The notes beneath the pieces were generated by a model, which had not been told where the DNA came from, did not search any database, and saw nothing but the letters and a program-made list of their open reading frames with translations. From Clostridium sp. (GTDB lineage Bacteria; Bacillota; Clostridia; Oscillospirales; Acutalibacteraceae): a DNA stretch of 64,000 nucleotides. Each line of letters opens with the position of its first letter. The first letter of the stretch is position 1. Shown here piece after piece: positions 23,260 through 35,600 of the stretch. The stretch spans positions 34,038-98,037 of the forward strand of contig JAISSW010000010.1 of the NCBI GenBank assembly GCA_031272895.1. The letters run 5' to 3'. The translations under genes were made by a program, and so were the position numbers.

Positions 23260-23277
23260 GGTTACAAAACTGTAACC
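23260..23277. promoter_or_regulatory. Palindrome in the SDR leader (candidate operator)
   Basis: GGTTACA-AAAC-TGTAACC is a perfect 7-bp inverted repeat lying between the SDR promoter and its ATG. Its size and symmetry fit a homodimeric repressor site. No regulator gene is adjacent. Confidence 0.5.
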
Positions 23278-23303
23278 GGTCAGCTTTGCCCTGTTTGCAA
23301 CAC

Positions 23304-23332
23304 ATTATAGCAAAAAAAGCCCCTGAAATCAA
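23304..23332 (-). promoter_or_regulatory. Promoter of the SDR gene
   Basis: On the minus strand TTGATT (complement of 23327-23332), 17 bases, then TATAAT (complement of 23304-23309) with an extended -10 TG. The 5' leader is about 65 bases. Confidence 0.8.
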
Positions 23333-23420
23333 GCGGTTTTGCCGAATTGTGAAAACGCTTTTGGTAAAATTGCACAAAAAAACCATCGTGATTTCTACAA
23401 ATCAGACAAAGCCAAAATGC

Positions 23421-23449
23421 TTGACAATCGCTTTCTAATGCTGTAGAAT
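23421..23449 (+). promoter_or_regulatory. Promoter of the giant repeat protein gene
   Basis: TTGACA (23421-23426), a 17-base spacer and TAGAAT (23444-23449). It leaves a leader of about 195 bases before the ATG. The stretch 23333-23420 upstream holds no gene that can be supported. Confidence 0.85.
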
Positions 23450-23539
23450 AAATCCGTATAGTTGCGCCCTCACACTACCCACACAAAAGTGTCACAAAGA
23501 GGGAAATACAGAGCCGAGAGGAAAAACATCACAACCAAA

Positions 23540-23595
23540 GGCGGTTTGCGCAAGGCGGGTCAGGTCAGGGCACGCGGAGCGTGGAGGCAAGCGCC
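23540..23595 (+). promoter_or_regulatory. Folded 5' leader element of the giant gene
   Basis: Within the leader, GGCG-g-TTTGC (23540-23549) pairs with GCAAG-CGCC (23587-23595), and inside it CACGC-gga-GCGTG (23571-23583) forms a perfect inner hairpin. I could not match it to a known riboswitch class such as the c-di-GMP aptamers. It could be a stability or translation-control element. Confidence 0.4.
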
Positions 23596-23650
23596 GTGCA
23601 GAATCGGTTCATCGCAAGAGAATGAATGACATTAAGGAGTTGGTTTTTCC

Positions 23651-26600
23651 ATGTTAGCAAGAAACATTAAGCGAATTATCCAAAAGACACGGATTCCCGC
23701 CAGACGCACGCTGAGCAGCGTGTTGGCATTTGTAATGATGCTCTCGGCGGTTGTTGTGGCGCTGCCGTTAATGGCGACGTTTATGGCGACGCTGGTTGTC
23801 AGCACCGCCGGCACAGCCGACGCGGCAAACGCCTACGGTACTGGCGTTGCGGGCATTAACGCCGCCATTAACAATGGCGACAACTACCGCGCGGCGGAGC
23901 TGTTGCCAAGCGTTTTTTTGGTTGGCGACACAAAAGGTTCGTTCACCGGGAGAGCGCAGACATCAACCATGAGCAACCCGCGGCAGTTTAACCTCACTAA
24001 TACGGTTTATGGTATTAGTTGCACCCACAAAGAAATTTATGAGTGGCTGACAGCTAAGGCTATACCTACCTCACTAATAACAGCTGTTACGGAGGATGTC
24101 GGAGCAACGCGAACCGAATACAGGAGTGACGGCACGGTTCTGGAAACGGTTCAGAACGTAATCCTTGACCAAGAGCCCTCGAGCGGTTCGGTCATTAAGG
24201 GCTTTGCAACCTCGCGTGCACTGCTCTATAATGACACTCGAGGTTGGAGAGGAATAACTGCGACGCTGTCTTACGGCACTTCAGGTCAGGCTTGGTATAC
24301 AAACATAACCTTAACCGGCTCGTTTTCCCCAGATGATGCCAATTTTCATACAAGCGATCCGATCACCAATACCCAGAACTATAGCCGCAGTGTTGGCAAA
24401 GCCATTGAGGAATACGACACATGGGATGACCTGCCGGCAAGCATTGGTGTGGAAGGAAAGCTTACGATAACCCACACGCGTGAACGCGGCAATTTGCGGG
24501 TACAGGGCGTTAGGGCGAGCAACGACTTGACAGCGTCTTCTACAAACTACGACATTACATCAGGCGTTTATCTGCGTTCTAACGATGGCAGTGCAAGCAC
24601 AGGAGAATATGGAACAATCGTCCGCGCTTACTCGGACTACCTCAGCGGGCTGAGCTTCACCACAACCAAATCTGTGGACATTAAGTCCGTGCTCAACACC
24701 TGGCGCAACAGCTCCTGGATCGGTATAAACACCACGGTTGAAAAGCTCGTTGAGCAGTTCAACCTTGATTGGTTGGACATAATGTATGCCGGCGCTGGTA
24801 ATATGTGGGACACCCAAAAGGCTATTTGCATTGGGCGGCTTGAAGAGCTTGGCATGACCAACAGCGAGGCGGTTGCCGTTTGGGATAAATACATTGAGGA
24901 CGACGCGCAAGACGGCTACAAAAAAGCCTGGATGAAAAAGGTTGACGCGGCAATCGCCGTGCACGAAGCCCTGAACGATTTGGATAAATTCTTCGTTCCG
25001 TCCGAAAACCTTAACCCCGCGGGCAGCGACCCGAACAGCGGCCTTTGGTACGGCGGCTACTACGCCGGCCCGACCAACACCTTCCGAGACGGCGGCGCCG
25101 CTTACACCGCGGCACAGGCGCTCGCGAAGGCAAACGCAATTGCAGCAGACCAAGCTGCCGGCGGCGCGCACCTCCTTAACAAGCTGGACCGCAACGGCGA
25201 CGGCGTGGTAACCTCCGCTGACCTGTGGAGTATGTATAACACGGCAGTGACCGCCTTGGACGCGGCAATTAAGGTGAGGGACGCAACAATCCCCACATCT
25301 ACCGATACGGCGTCCTCCGGCAAAAGTATGCTGTGGTTCATTAACGAGTATATCGACGGCAACCTGAACGGCGGCGAAAACTATGGGCCTGTCGGCGCGG
25401 TGCCGGGCAAGGCTGCAGGCGTTAGTTATAAGAACGGAATTGGCTACGCAAGAGCCGATTATGCGGATATTAACGCTTCCAACATAGCCGATATCAGATG
25501 GGAACCCGCCGTGTGGACTTACAACGTCAAGGCAGTCTATGCGTTTATGTCTTGGGCGGAGAGCAAGAAAGTTATCATTGACTTCTCCACCGGCAACTAC
25601 GGCTTAATCGGCGACTTCCACGTCGGCGCAAACGTTGACGACGACGGCAACAGCCCGTGGAACACCGACATCGCCGGAATTGACCCCTGGGACATCAACC
25701 TTGCGGACGGCTTGGACTCCGGCGAGGAAGCCCAGCTCAACGTGGCGTACAGCTACAAAAACAACCCCGCGGACCCGGGCTACGACAGCTCCAAGGCTGA
25801 CGTGCTTTACTCCACGGTGCAAATAATCACGTTGATGGATTATGCTTTCAGCTATAAAACCGTTGCGGATATGCTGAAGTCAATGTTAACCCCAGATGTG
25901 TTCGCCGTCGAGTTCCCCGATTACGACAAATTGGTGGACGTTTACGACGCACTCTCCGACGAATACACCTACCGTATCAACATCTTTAACGATATTCTCG
26001 GTCTTGCGGAAAAGAACATCAACAAAATCCTTGGTTATGAGCCTCAGTGGTATGTCTACCGCAACTGGTTCAAGGATAACATCACCGCTCCCGCGGACCT
26101 TACCGATCTTTCTGTTTCCCAACTGGCTACCCTGTTCGGCAAACTGAAGGATAAGTACGCAGAGTACAAGGATTACGAGGCAAAGGCGTGGGTAAACACG
26201 GACGAAGATGACCCCGCGTACGGCAAGGGCTTGCACGAGCTTGACCGCGACTCGTGGTGGGATGAAATCTTTAAGATGGCTATCCCCATGACTGTGCCGG
26301 CGGACCCGCGCAACGGCACAACCGTTCCTGAGTACAACTGGGGCAAGGCGGTTCCTTCCGTCGCAATCGACAACACCGGCTTTGAGCTGGCGGGTCGTCT
26401 GCAAACCCAGGTTGAAGCCGCAATGAAGAAGTATGAGAGCTACTCCTTACAGAATATGCTTGTGTGGGTTGCGGGGCAAGAGGGCAAAACGCTCTCCCGC
26501 GATACCACAAGCGCGGTTGCTAACTATGCCCGCGCATATGCGGTTTACTCCATGGTTTCCCAGGATATTATCGGTAACTTCGCCACCGAAGCGGAAGCAA

Positions 26601-29600
26601 TTAGATACCTCAACAACACATATGTGCTGCCGCTGCAAAGCATCAACCCCGCTGTGCCGATGTATGACAACAGCATTTACACCGGCTCAAACTACTCAAG
26701 CTGCGCCGGCGAGGGCTACACAAACGGGCGTTCCGCAATCGGCGACTACCTCTTTATAGTCAACGTGCTGGGCAAGTACGTCAAGGAATTCCAGGCAGAC
26801 CCCGTTTGGTCCAAAACAGAGTGGTACAAGAACGGCACACAAATCACCGGTACATACGTCACCCGTTACGGTGATACCGTCAACCTGCCCTCCAGCGACC
26901 CGAGCGCGGTCACAGGTCAGGACGTGGCGCGTACCACGAACGAAGACTACACAGTCACCGGCGCACAGCTCAAATCCCTGCTTGACGCGCTCGACAGCAT
27001 GCTCGGCAGCGAAGGCGACCTCAGCGACATTCTCAATGCCGTGGGGCTTGACCTTAGCAGCCTCGGCTTGGGTGTTTCGGGAAAAGTCAACGCGGAAACC
27101 GTTATCAACGCGGCTGTCAATAACTACCTTTACAGCAACGAAATCGTCAACACAATAGTCAGCCTGCTTTACGGCTTGGTGCTGCCAATGTTCGAGAACG
27201 TGTTCGCGGGCTTCTCCAACATGGAACTGCCGGCTGAGCTGACAAACACCACTTTCCTTAAAATTTACTCACTGCACACCCTGCTTGCCAACAAGGGCTC
27301 CGACTCCTTGGAAAAAAACGTTTACTATATTCCTTCGGAAAATGGTGGAAGCGACGGTAACATACAAAATCGTCACGGCGAGAGCAACCACAATGGTATT
27401 TCCGACCTTAAGCTCTACCCTGACCTGTTGGGCAAGGCTGTTAAGGAGTATGCTGCGGCAAACGGCTTGACCACAACATTCCAGAACGCGGTCAGCCAGC
27501 TCATGAACCCCACAAGCTACAAAACGGAAGACGTTGGTTCAGGCGCTATCAACATTGACGAGCCACTGGTGAAGTGGGGCGCGGGCGGCGGAGCAAAGCC
27601 CACGACAGGCTACACCTACAACGTGGACACCTGGCGTGACCCGTCCATCTTCCGACCGACCGTTAACCCGGACGGCACAATCAGCTACGAATACAAGACG
27701 GACTCCAACGGCGCGTACATCAAGTCCGGCAGCGCGGACGACCCCGCGACGCTGTATCGGGATGAATCCCTCGTACAGGACACCACAAAGCCTGTCGGCT
27801 CGCTGTACATCGACTGGGGAATCAACAGCTTGACCGGCACTGCCCGCGCAACGCAGTTCAAAACGGCAGTCGGCGCGGCGCTTTCCGGTATCTATCCCTT
27901 GCTGCAGGCGCTACTGCTCGGCATAGACTACGTTGGCTTTAACCCCAAGGTGGGCTACCTTTCAGGAACTACCTTAGACGATATTCTGGGAGATAGCAGT
28001 AACCCGTATCCAACAGGTTGGTACTACTATGGCGGCAATAATATTCCTATCATTGTGCCGACCATATACCTCAAACTCACTGCTGATGGCAACGAAGGCT
28101 TTGGTAAACTTGTTACCCCAATTTTGGAGCTTCTGGCAGGCTTGACCACTGGCACCGACTCGGTCTATGACGCAATACCAACAGTAGACTATCTGAAAAC
28201 ACTGACCTACACTAAGCCAACCAAAACTCCATTGCGCAAGGACCAGGTTGACCTTGACCAAGACTGGGTTACTGCGGGAACTGGCACAAGAAAGCGAAAC
28301 GTTGCTCACTTCGGAGGCTTCTATCTAACGCAAGCAAATATTGAAGAGAGCAAAACCACCTATGGCGTAAGCTGCTATGGTGATGCCACTTACTGGGACA
28401 CAGGCGTTCCAATGGATCAGTACGACTACACCTATAGTGCGGCGGATACAGTTGACAAGAGCGTCAAGTTTGTTAACGCTCTGTTCAAACCCATTGACGC
28501 GTTCATTGACGTGGTTGGACAAAAGCCCTTGCAGGAAATCCTGCGCATTATTCCCAACATTTCCTACGCGCTCAGCCTCGACCGCATTTCCTCGCTGCTT
28601 GAGGGTGCGCTCAAAACCACCATCACCCCGGAGGTAAATGGTTTGGTTCAATTGGGTACACCACGCGGCTCTTGTTCTGATTTCGATACCAGCAAACTTT
28701 TGGGCGATATGCCTAACGGCGCGCTCACCGGTGGTTCAACTTTCGATACCGGCAACAAAAACGGCAACACACAGTGGAAACGCAAGACAGGTTCACCTAG
28801 CCACAGTCTGTTCATGTATGCGCAGGTTCAGATAGGGTGGGGGCTTATAGATGGCACTAAAGACGGCACAAACGGCAAAAATGACCCGGACCCCAACCTC
28901 AGTACTGGCCACATGGAGGTCGCCAACCTTGTTGGCGCAATGGACGCCATAGAGGTGGACGTCTTCGGTATGCTTGACCTTGCCAGCCTGGGTGTCGATG
29001 CCTACCTCAAGGCAGGCTCAATAGAGAACCTGCTGCTGGGCATCATGCCCGATGCGGCGGCGTACCTACCCAGCGACATACTCGACATGACCTTGGGCAC
29101 CTACGGTCCGGTCAAGTCCTACTCAGCCATTCCGCAAAAGCGCTCCTCCTCGGTTCAGGTGCGCAACTATGTGGATACTGAGGTCTACAACCTCTTCTAC
29201 GGTATCCTGCGCTCCGTGCTTAACCCCAGCACCATGGGCAAGTTCGGTCTTAACCTTGGTAACTTCGACACCGGCACGGCAATCGCCGCCCTTATGGAGC
29301 TGCATTCACCGTATGGCAACAACACGGGCGAACCTGCCGACGGCTACGCCATGAAGGCGATTGACTACGGCACAAGCACCGTTGTTTACAACCCGTTTGA
29401 GTTCCGCGACGCACACTTCAGCAAGGACGAGGCGGAGCGCGTAATCAATAAGATTATCGCGGCACTTACCGGCGGCGTGTTCTTCGACCTTGACGGCATG
29501 ATTGAAACCCTGCTGGGCGAGAACGTCTACAACAACGCTACGTTCGACCTTGTTGTCAACCTCCTGCTCAGCTACATTGGACCGGACGGGCAATTCAGCG

Positions 29601-32600
29601 ATATTCTCAGCATGGTAACCGGCATTGTGCCTGAGCTTGCCGGTATCCTTGAGAAGTATTCAGATAAGTATGTACCCGCAACCTACAAGAAGGTTGAGGC
29701 GAAGTACTATACCTACAAGCTCAACGCGGCGCAAACAGCGGGTGAGTACGCGGGCGAGTACACCAAGAGTGAAGTCCTCCCGGACGGCTATGTGTTCAAG
29801 GAATCCGGACTGGAGGACGACCCGGCGACGCCTTACATTGACGAGAGCTTGGTCTGCACTAACCCGACCCTTGCCGGCACGGACACCGCTGTTACTGATG
29901 AGGATGAGCACCCCGGTGAAGCGTGGAACTTCACCACCGCTGGCGACCCGCAGTACCCCAACTACTTCTGGACAGACGTGGAGGGCGCTGATGACGGCGT
30001 GATTAAGGACCAAGCGAGCTTCTTCAACGCGTTCTACAAGCTGCTTTCCCCGCTGGAGGATATCCTCCGCTGCTTCCTGATGGACGAGGACTTCGAGATT
30101 TTCGAGGCGACAAACGGCACATACCTCTTCACCCTGCCGGGCTATGACGGCTACGAATACGGCTTTATCCCGCTCATGGAGGGCTTGGGCTTCACAGACG
30201 GCCTGCTGACCTTCACTGAACTGAAAGCCAAGACAGGGCAAGACTTCATCGAAGGCTTGTTCGCACCGGTCTTCACAGCATTGGAAACAGTCGCCGAAGA
30301 CCCGATTAGCTTCGTGCTTACGGGCTTGCCGCAAATCCTGTTCTTCCTGTTCTCAGATACGGCGATTCAGGATTCCCTGATGAACCTGCTCAAAACTCCG
30401 CTGGTTCTGTTGGATACCGCGCGTCCGCTGTATACAATCGACATCAGCAAATACCTTGACTACCTCACCTTCGAGGGCTTGCTGAACAACTTCGGCGACG
30501 TCCTTAACGAAAAGCTGGGCGGCTTGGTTAAGGGGCTTGACCTCTACGACTTCCTCTTCGGCAACAACGCCGCGTTCCTCAAGTCCTTGGTCATCGGTAC
30601 CGTTACGCTTGAGGATTCCAAGGACGGCATCCACCGCACACCTGTGCGCACAGGCACCGTCTATCAAGAGGGTACCGGCGGAGCCAACACGGCGGTCGCC
30701 ATGCAGAACGGCAAGTATCCCAAGATTGAGGTTGAGGCCGGCGAATACTTCTTCTCAATCCTCATTAAGGCACTTAACTACATCTACGACAACCAGTCAC
30801 TGCTGGATTCCTTCCTGACAGACCCGACAATTAAGGATATTGTCCTTACGTTCTTAGAGAACCTGCAGGATACAGACAACCAGCACGCACTGTTTGACGC
30901 ACTCTATCAGCTGCTCTATGGAGCGCACAACGTCACCAGCCCAAGCGACGTCTACAAGGGCTACGACGACATTACGCCGCGCTCAGTCACCTACGACACA
31001 ACCTCCGGCTGGACAGAGGCAAAGGCACTGCAGTTTGTCAACGGCACAGACGGGCACGACAAGGAGCTTGACTTTATCCTCAATGCCGTGCTGCAACTGG
31101 TGCTTGGCGACGGCAACGACGTTAAGTCCATACTCAACGGCTTCCTGACGGGCGGCGAGCTGCTCGGCAACAGCGTTATGGACCCGGCGGTGTTCTCAAC
31201 GGCATTCTTCAAGAAGATTACGGGCTTGCTCGGCGGCATAGTCGGCGACCCGTCAATCGCAAGCATCATTGATATTGCCGACGACTACATCACCAACCTT
31301 AACATCAACGCGTTCCTCAATCCTGACCCGACACTCGGCGACAGCATTGACGCCGCGGGCGCAGGCTTGACCGACCCGAACGACATTGCCCAGGCAAAGG
31401 CGGAGGCGTTCAAGGATTGCATCATTGAATGGCTTGACCCGCTTGCACCTCTGTTCGAGATGCTGCTCACGGGCAAATCACTGCAGGAAATCGGACTTTA
31501 TGACCCGGCAGACCCGACCAAGCATGAAGATGGTTGTGAATACCTGATTCAGATTTCCGGCTACTATGGCTATGAATACGGTTTTGCGCCGATTCTTGCG
31601 GCACTTGGCTTTGCGGTTCCGTCTTTCGACACCGTGCAGGCTGCCGCAAATCCGCTTGACCCGATTCTCGACTGTGTCATCGACACCCTCTACGAAATAG
31701 CCGACCACCCGATTACCTTCGTCTTGGATAACCTGCCCAACATTCTTGCGTTTGTGCAGGCAGGTGCCCTGAAGAAGGCCGCTCAGCAGCTCATCACGCC
31801 GGTTTACGCTTTGGCTACCGCGGTTGACCCGCTGCTTGACGGCATTGAAATCGACGGCGAGCCGTTAGACATCATCGGCATGGTTGACGACATTCTTGAT
31901 TACCTTGATGTCAAAGCCCTGCTGCATGACTTCCTTGACACGGGTATTTCAATCGGCGATGCCACAATCACAATCAACCTGGAAGACCTCTTCACAGGCA
32001 CAAGCAGCTTGATTATCGGCACCAAGGGCCCGCAGTACGATGCAGATGGCTACCAACTGCTTGTTCCCGCGGAGGCTGAACAAGAAGGTACGGTCAACTA
32101 CCCGGCAACGCGCGTCAACTCCTCAAGGGAGCAGGTGCTTACCGCTCTGGTTGAATATGTCGTGAGCCTGCTGCAAGACCAAGGCAACATCGACGCAATC
32201 GCCTCCCTCATGGGCGGCACTATCCCCGACTTCGTTATGACGGTGCTCGATAACGTCAAAGACCACCCGCAGACTATCCTCAACATTCTTTACACAATCC
32301 GCTTTGGCGCGGACGTGACGAATGATGTTGACGTGTGGGCAGGCTATGCCAATATCAGCGCGAACGACTGGGACACCTATGTGGACGGTTGGACGAAGGA
32401 CAAGGCGAACTCCCTGCTGCACGGCATTGCCGGCGGCGAACACAGTGACAGCGTCACAATCCTTGAAAAATCAGAGCTTGACTTGATTGCCAACTGGGTA
32501 ATTCGTTACCTTGGCGTCAAGGATATGCAGGGCAATGCTGTTGACAGCTCCACAGAGCTGATTGAGAGCATCCTGGGCGAATATGCCTACAGCCCGACTC

Positions 32601-35600
32601 TGTTTGAAACAATCACCAACGCCCTGCAGGGCATTACCTCCGGCGACGGCATTGCGGATATCCTTGCAATGGTTGACGAGCTGCTGCCCACAATCGACCT
32701 CGAGGGCTTCCTTGAGGCGGACGTGCTGCAGAACAATTTCGATTACGACATCGGCGGCGGCCCGGTTACGATTACAATCAACGCCGGACTTACAGACCCA
32801 AATGTTGAAATCCGCAAGCAGGCGTTTGTCGCCGCTCTGCATGATTTGCTTGAGCCTATCGCGCCAATCCTCGGCGTGTTCTTGGCGGGCAACTCACTCG
32901 AAATCCTTGACATTGACCCCGACGCGCACCTTGACCCGCTGATTAAGCTCAACGGCTCTTATGGCTACAACTACGGTATTGTCCCGCTGTTGGAAGCCCT
33001 CGGCTGCGAGCCAATGTCATATGAGGATTACCAAGACGCAGTCGCGGCGAATGACCCCGTAACCCCGTTCATCACCGTAATCATGGATTTGGTGGACACA
33101 ATCTCCGCCAACCCGATTGACTGGGTGCTGACGAACCTGCCGAACATCATCGCTTTCGCGGGCGATTCCAACTGTATCTTCAATGTTATCAACGCCCTGC
33201 TTGCGCCGGTGTACTCACTGGTGAACGCGGTTGTGCCGCTGGCAATCGGTGTTGAAGTCGATGTCCTCGGTCAGCACATTGTGATTGACGAGAACACCGC
33301 CGAAGACCTGCTGGGCAACCTGCTGCCAAGCATCAACCTGCGCGAAATCCTGCAATCACTGCTGGGCAGCGGCATTGACCTGGGCAGCTTCACGCTCAAC
33401 CTCGATATCGACGCGCTGCTTAACGCCCTCACCATTGGCGAGGTTAAGGAATACACCAGTGCGGCGGTCGACATCAGCGCTGGAGAACCCCTCACAGGCA
33501 AAAAGGTCGTTGCAGACCAGGCAGGCCTGATTACAAGCCTTGTTACCTTCCTCTTCGAAACGGCAAGCGTTAACAAGGACGACATTATGCAAATGCTCAA
33601 TGTCACACTCACCGCGCCGCTGGATACAATCCTCGACAACGTGATTGAACACCCGCAGGCAGTGCTTAACCTCATCTATCACGTCAAGTTCGGCACCGGC
33701 ACAGTGGAAGGCAGCCTCGAAGAGGTTTACGCCAACTACACCGCCGAATGGCAGAGCAAGGTTAAGACCTATACGGATTACAACACCATTTGGACAAAGG
33801 CTCACGCCGAGCATATGGTTGAGGCGAACGCAAACAACGACGATGACCTCTCCGTTATTGCGGACTCAATCCTCAACTATGTTACCGGCAAGACGGTTGG
33901 TCAAACAATTGAGGACATCTTCGGCGAGCAGGTCTACAATCCTGCCCTCTTCCAGAAGATTGTTGACGCAATCAACTCCATACTCGGCGACCCGAACCTG
34001 GCGCAAATCCTTACAACGGTTGACGAGCTGCTCGACGGCGTTGACCTGACCGACCTGATGGATACAAGCGACATTAACATTGCCGCAACAGACACAGAGG
34101 CGGGCTTTAAGGCCGCACTCGACACCCTGATTGCACCGCTCACCCCGCTCTTCAAGGTGTTCCTGGCGGGCGAAAGCTACAAGACAATCGGCATTGACTC
34201 AACAGATGCTGACGATACACTCATCACAATCTCCGGCTACGAAGGCTACATCTATGGCATTAAGCCCATCCTTGAGGCCTTTGGCGCCACCAACCCGCCG
34301 ACCTATGCGGATATCCAGGCAGCGTCCAATCCGCTCATGCCAATCATTGATTGCCTGCTTGACGACATCATCGGCGCAGTCATTGACAACCCGGTTGACT
34401 GGGTGCTGACCAACCTGCCCAACCTTATCGCGTTCCTCGACACGGGCACACTCAATAAGTGCTTGGAGCAGCTGCTGAAGCCGGTCCTTGCGCTGGTTGA
34501 AACGGTTAACCCAATCCTCGAAGGCGTTGACCCGATTGAGGTTATTGACGGCGTAGAGCTTGACCTTGGCGATTTGGCGGGCAGTCTGCTTGGCAGCCTT
34601 GACCTTAAGAATATCGCCAACGAGTTCCTCGCCCCCGGCATCGACATCGGCGGAACAAAACTCACACTCGACCTGCAAGGCATCATCGACGCGCTGTTGG
34701 TTGGCACAGTTGTTGAGGTTGACGAATACCGCGACAACAATGACACGGCTTCCAAGTACGGCGTTTCCTACCGCGTAGTGGCCGACAAGCCCGGCTTGCT
34801 CACCAGCTTGGTTGAGTATCTGCTTGGCACTGCGGTCGTCGCCAACAAGGACGCAATCGCAAGCCTCATGGGCGGTCAGATTTCCGAGCCGATTAACGGA
34901 ATCCTTACAACGGCAACAGAGAATCCGAAGCTGATTCTGCGCATACTCTACAACTTCCTCTATGCGGATGGTTTGGGCACGCAGAGCTACATCACCTATG
35001 ACGACGGCACGGCGCTGGGCATCAGCGGCGACGGCAGCGTCCTTTACCGCGAAGAGTGGTGGACACGCAGCCACGCCAAGTACATTTGGGACCGCAGCGA
35101 CGACTTTGTCAATAAGCTTTGGGCTATCCTCTTCGGCAAGCCATTGGGTTCCATCTCCGGACTGATTGACGACTCAACGGGAGTTGCTAACAGCTTCATC
35201 ACCGACCTGCTTGGTCAAGCGCTCTTTACACAAGAAAACCTGACTATGATAGTCAACCTGGTGAGGGATAACGTGCCGGCAGACCTGCTGACCATGGACG
35301 TCATGGGCAAACCGTTGGCACAGTTCCTGAAGGAAGGCGTGTTCATCGTTGGTGCAAACGGAGCCGAGGGGCTTGACCTTGAGGCAATCCTCGCGCCGTT
35401 CAACGAATACGACCCGGCAGACCCGAACTACAAGGTTACAGACCGTGACAGCTTCATCGCTGCCCTTGTCAGGCTGCTCTCCCCGGCGGTGCCGGTGCTT
35501 GACGTCCTGCTTGCAGGCTCCGACATCAGCATAGTGCCGCGTACAGAGCTTGGTCCTGACGGCGAACAGTATGTGGTTAACGTGTTCGGCGCGGACGGCT

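Noticed and set aside
24000..26000. Possible frameshifts or several genes within the giant frame
   Set aside because: The frame is open without break from signal peptide to terminator, with even protein-like composition, so it is treated as one gene.
34199..35074. 291-residue open frame on the minus strand
   Set aside because: Antisense to the giant gene, which has consistent protein repeats in its own frame; no family features.
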